In this document: one piece after another, positions 6,527 through 7,484 of the stretch
Layout: every line of letters begins with the position of its first letter
Position numbering within the stretch: the first letter of the stretch is position 1
NCBI GenBank assembly: GCA_020719895.1
Contig: DYPM01000056.1
Coordinates: 1 to 7,484 of the forward strand
Length of the DNA stretch: 7,484 nucleotides
Reading direction: 5' to 3'
Source of the DNA: Sulfurovum sp.
GTDB lineage: Bacteria; Campylobacterota; Campylobacteria; Campylobacterales; Sulfurovaceae
Made by a program: the position numbers and the translations under genes
The notes under the pieces: generated by a model
What the model saw: the letters and a program-made list of their open reading frames with translations, nothing else
Told to the model about the DNA's origin: nothing
Databases searched by the model: none

Positions 6527-7327
6527 TCAAATATCATCTCGATTCCATCGATTTGGATCCAAAAAAGTATCATCTTGAATATGCATAAACGAAGCACGAA
6601 TCTTTTTGAAAAGATCTCCATGTTCTTTTTCGAGGTTTTGAAGCCATATTTTTGTAGAGGCTCTTGCGTAAGGCATTTTTACCTCTTTGAGCATCGCAGG
6701 ACATGCTTCATCGCCAATCACTTGCAGTGCATTATCTTCGGCAAACCCACGCAATTGTGTCTCTCGTACTTGAATCAATGGACGAATGAGGTGAAATCCT
6801 TTGCCCGTTTTGTAGATAGGAGCCATTGCACGCATTGTGCCGTTGTAGAACATATTCATAAAAAAACTCTCCACCATATCATCGAAGTGATGTCCTAATG
6901 CGACTTTATTGAAACCGCCCTCCTTCGCAAATCCATACAACGCACCACGACGCATTCTTGAAAAGTAAGAACAAAAAGAGGAGTTTTTGCGAATCGCATC
7001 TTGACTCACCTCAAAAATATTGGTTTTATAGACGGTATGTTTGATGCCATAATTTTGACAATGTTTTGAGAGATCATCATAATGTTCATTGGGCATTCCG
7101 TAGTTGATAGTACACGCTTCAAATTCAAATGAAAACGGTGCATTGCGTTGAATATGCTTGAGTGCGTGAACCAAAGCCAAAGAGTCTTTGCCACCACTTA
7201 ACCCAACAAGTACACGATCTCCCTCTGCAATAAGTCGAAACTCGGCATTGGTTTTGCCGATCACTTTGAGAAGTTTTTTGCTCATAGTGATCGGTTTTTG
7301 TCTATTGATACATTGATTTTCTGTCAT
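6527..7327 (-). CDS. ttcA: TtcA-family PP-loop tRNA thiolation protein
   Basis: The protein (266 residues from this start) carries the N-type ATP pyrophosphatase PP-loop LSGGKDSLALVHALKH (43-58), then ACTINYG (71-77), SFCSYFSRMRRGALYGFA (117-134), KVALGHHFDDMVESFFMNMFYNG (141-163), LIRPLIQVRE (180-189) and GDEACPAM (205-212). This order is TtcA, the ATP-dependent enzyme that makes 2-thiocytidine at position 32 of certain tRNAs using an iron-sulfur cluster. In the E. coli-type enzyme the cluster is held by a CxxC pair and a later Cys. Here the pair reads C119-S-Y-F122, so only C119 and C209 match. Function as a true C32 thiolase is therefore less certain than the family call. The start may really be Met15 (ATG at 7283-7285, giving 252 residues), because family similarity begins at MSKKLLKVIGKTNAEF and neither start has a clear Shine-Dalgarno site. 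It is convergent with prfB. Confidence 0.85.
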   Translation of the reverse strand: MTENQCINRQKPITMSKKLLKVIGKTNAEFRLIAEGDRVLVGLSGGKDSLALVHALKHIQRNAPFSFEFEACTINYGMPNEHYDDLSKHCQNYGIKHTVYKTNIFEVSQDAIRKNSSFCSYFSRMRRGALYGFAKEGGFNKVALGHHFDDMVESFFMNMFYNGTMRAMAPIYKTGKGFHLIRPLIQVRETQLRGFAEDNALQVIGDEACPAMLKEVKMPYARASTKIWLQNLEKEHGDLFKKIRASFMHIQDDTFLDPNRWNRDDI

Positions 7328-7347
7328 ATTTTTAAACTTTTTTTATT

Positions 7348-7381
7348 TGATGTTACACACTTAAATGAACAAGTTCGTTTA
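7348..7381. repeat. 34-base direct repeat, copy 1
   Basis: This is identical to 7451-7484 over all 34 bases, with a period of 103 bases. It starts 20 bases upstream of the first possible ttcA ATG. Copy 2 is cut by the window edge, so the identity may extend further and more copies may follow. Confidence 0.9.
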
Positions 7382-7385
7382 AGTG
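7358..7385. repeat. Inverted repeat 1 of the repeat unit (13-bp stem)
   Basis: CACTTAAATGAAC and GTTCGTTTAAGTG are separated by AA. All pairs are Watson-Crick except one T/G, which would still wobble-pair in the + strand RNA. In RNA the innermost pairs must open to form a loop. Confidence 0.8.
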
Positions 7386-7387
7386 GC

Positions 7388-7404
7388 AGGGACAAATTGT
7401 CCCT
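7388..7404. repeat. Inverted repeat 2 of the repeat unit (8-bp stem)
   Basis: AGGGACAA and TTGTCCCT flank a single A, forming a near-perfect 17-base palindrome two bases after inverted repeat 1. Confidence 0.8.
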
Positions 7405-7421
7405 ACAACCCTCTAAAGCTA

Positions 7422-7440
7422 CGAAAAACTTTGTTTTTCG
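7422..7440. terminator. Inverted repeat 3 of the repeat unit (8-bp stem, terminator-like)
   Basis: CGAAAAAC, loop TTT, GTTTTTCG form an 8-bp stem. The core AAAAACTTTGTTTTT is identical to the hairpin at 4342-4356 and in both places is preceded by CTAC (with one extra G here). There is no long T run after the stem, so intrinsic termination is possible rather than certain. Confidence 0.5.
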
Positions 7441-7450
7441 AGAAAGAGAC

Positions 7451-7484
7451 TGATGTTACACACTTAAATGAACAAGTTCGTTTA
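7451..7484. repeat. 34-base direct repeat, copy 2 (cut by window end)
   Basis: All 34 bases match copy 1 at 7348-7381. It contains the left arm and most of the right arm of inverted repeat 1, so a second full unit probably follows outside the window. Confidence 0.9.

Noticed and set aside
7348..7484. CRISPR-like direct repeats
   Set aside because: Only two copies are seen, 69 bases of structured sequence separate them, and the intervening bases are inverted repeats rather than a unique spacer. No cas genes are present.

Overview
The window looks like chromosomal DNA from a Campylobacterota (epsilonproteobacterial) genome, with a horizontally acquired restriction or defence cassette next to conserved housekeeping genes. 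The assignment rests on the style of the release factor 2, PanC and TtcA-family proteins (the last carrying the SFCSxFxRMRRG signature I associate with Helicobacter/Campylobacter/Sulfurimonas relatives), on the AT-rich composition, and on prfB being read without a programmed frameshift. Genus cannot be decided from this window.

Left half (1-4283, all + strand): four genes overlap end to start, by 4, 4 and 8 bases, so they are almost certainly one translationally coupled operon. They are (a) the last 107 codons of a DNA methyltransferase resembling the C-terminus of MmeI-like (type IIL family) enzymes, cut by the window edge; (b) an ORF6N-domain protein with a C-terminal phospholipase-D-like (PLD-like) half carrying an HxRx4D motif; (c) a 640-residue superfamily 2 DEAD/DEAH-type helicase with readable ATPase and arginine-finger motifs; and (d) a 388-residue protein ending in a GIY-YIG nuclease domain of the T5orf172/MUG113 type. 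The simplest reading is a modification enzyme plus separately encoded translocase and nuclease, with an additional phage-type regulatory or PLD-like component. That is a multi-gene restriction-modification-like defence system. This is inference from gene content. I see no recognisable single described system matching the full four-gene set, but I could not search for one.

Right half (4379-7327): panC (- strand; pantothenate synthetase) and prfB (+ strand; peptide chain release factor 2) are divergent around a 107-base region holding a perfect 7-bp inverted repeat and a plausible extended -10 box for panC. prfB converges on a ttcA-family gene (- strand; PP-loop tRNA thiolase family), which has lost one cysteine of the usual CxxC pair. 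Arginine codon use differs clearly: AGA dominates in the helicase and CGN in prfB, which supports foreign origin of the cassette.

Right edge (7348-7484): a 34-base perfect direct repeat recurs at a 103-base period, and each period carries three inverted repeats. One of these shares a 15-base core with the hairpin that lies between the defence operon and panC. It is a non-coding repeat array running off the window.
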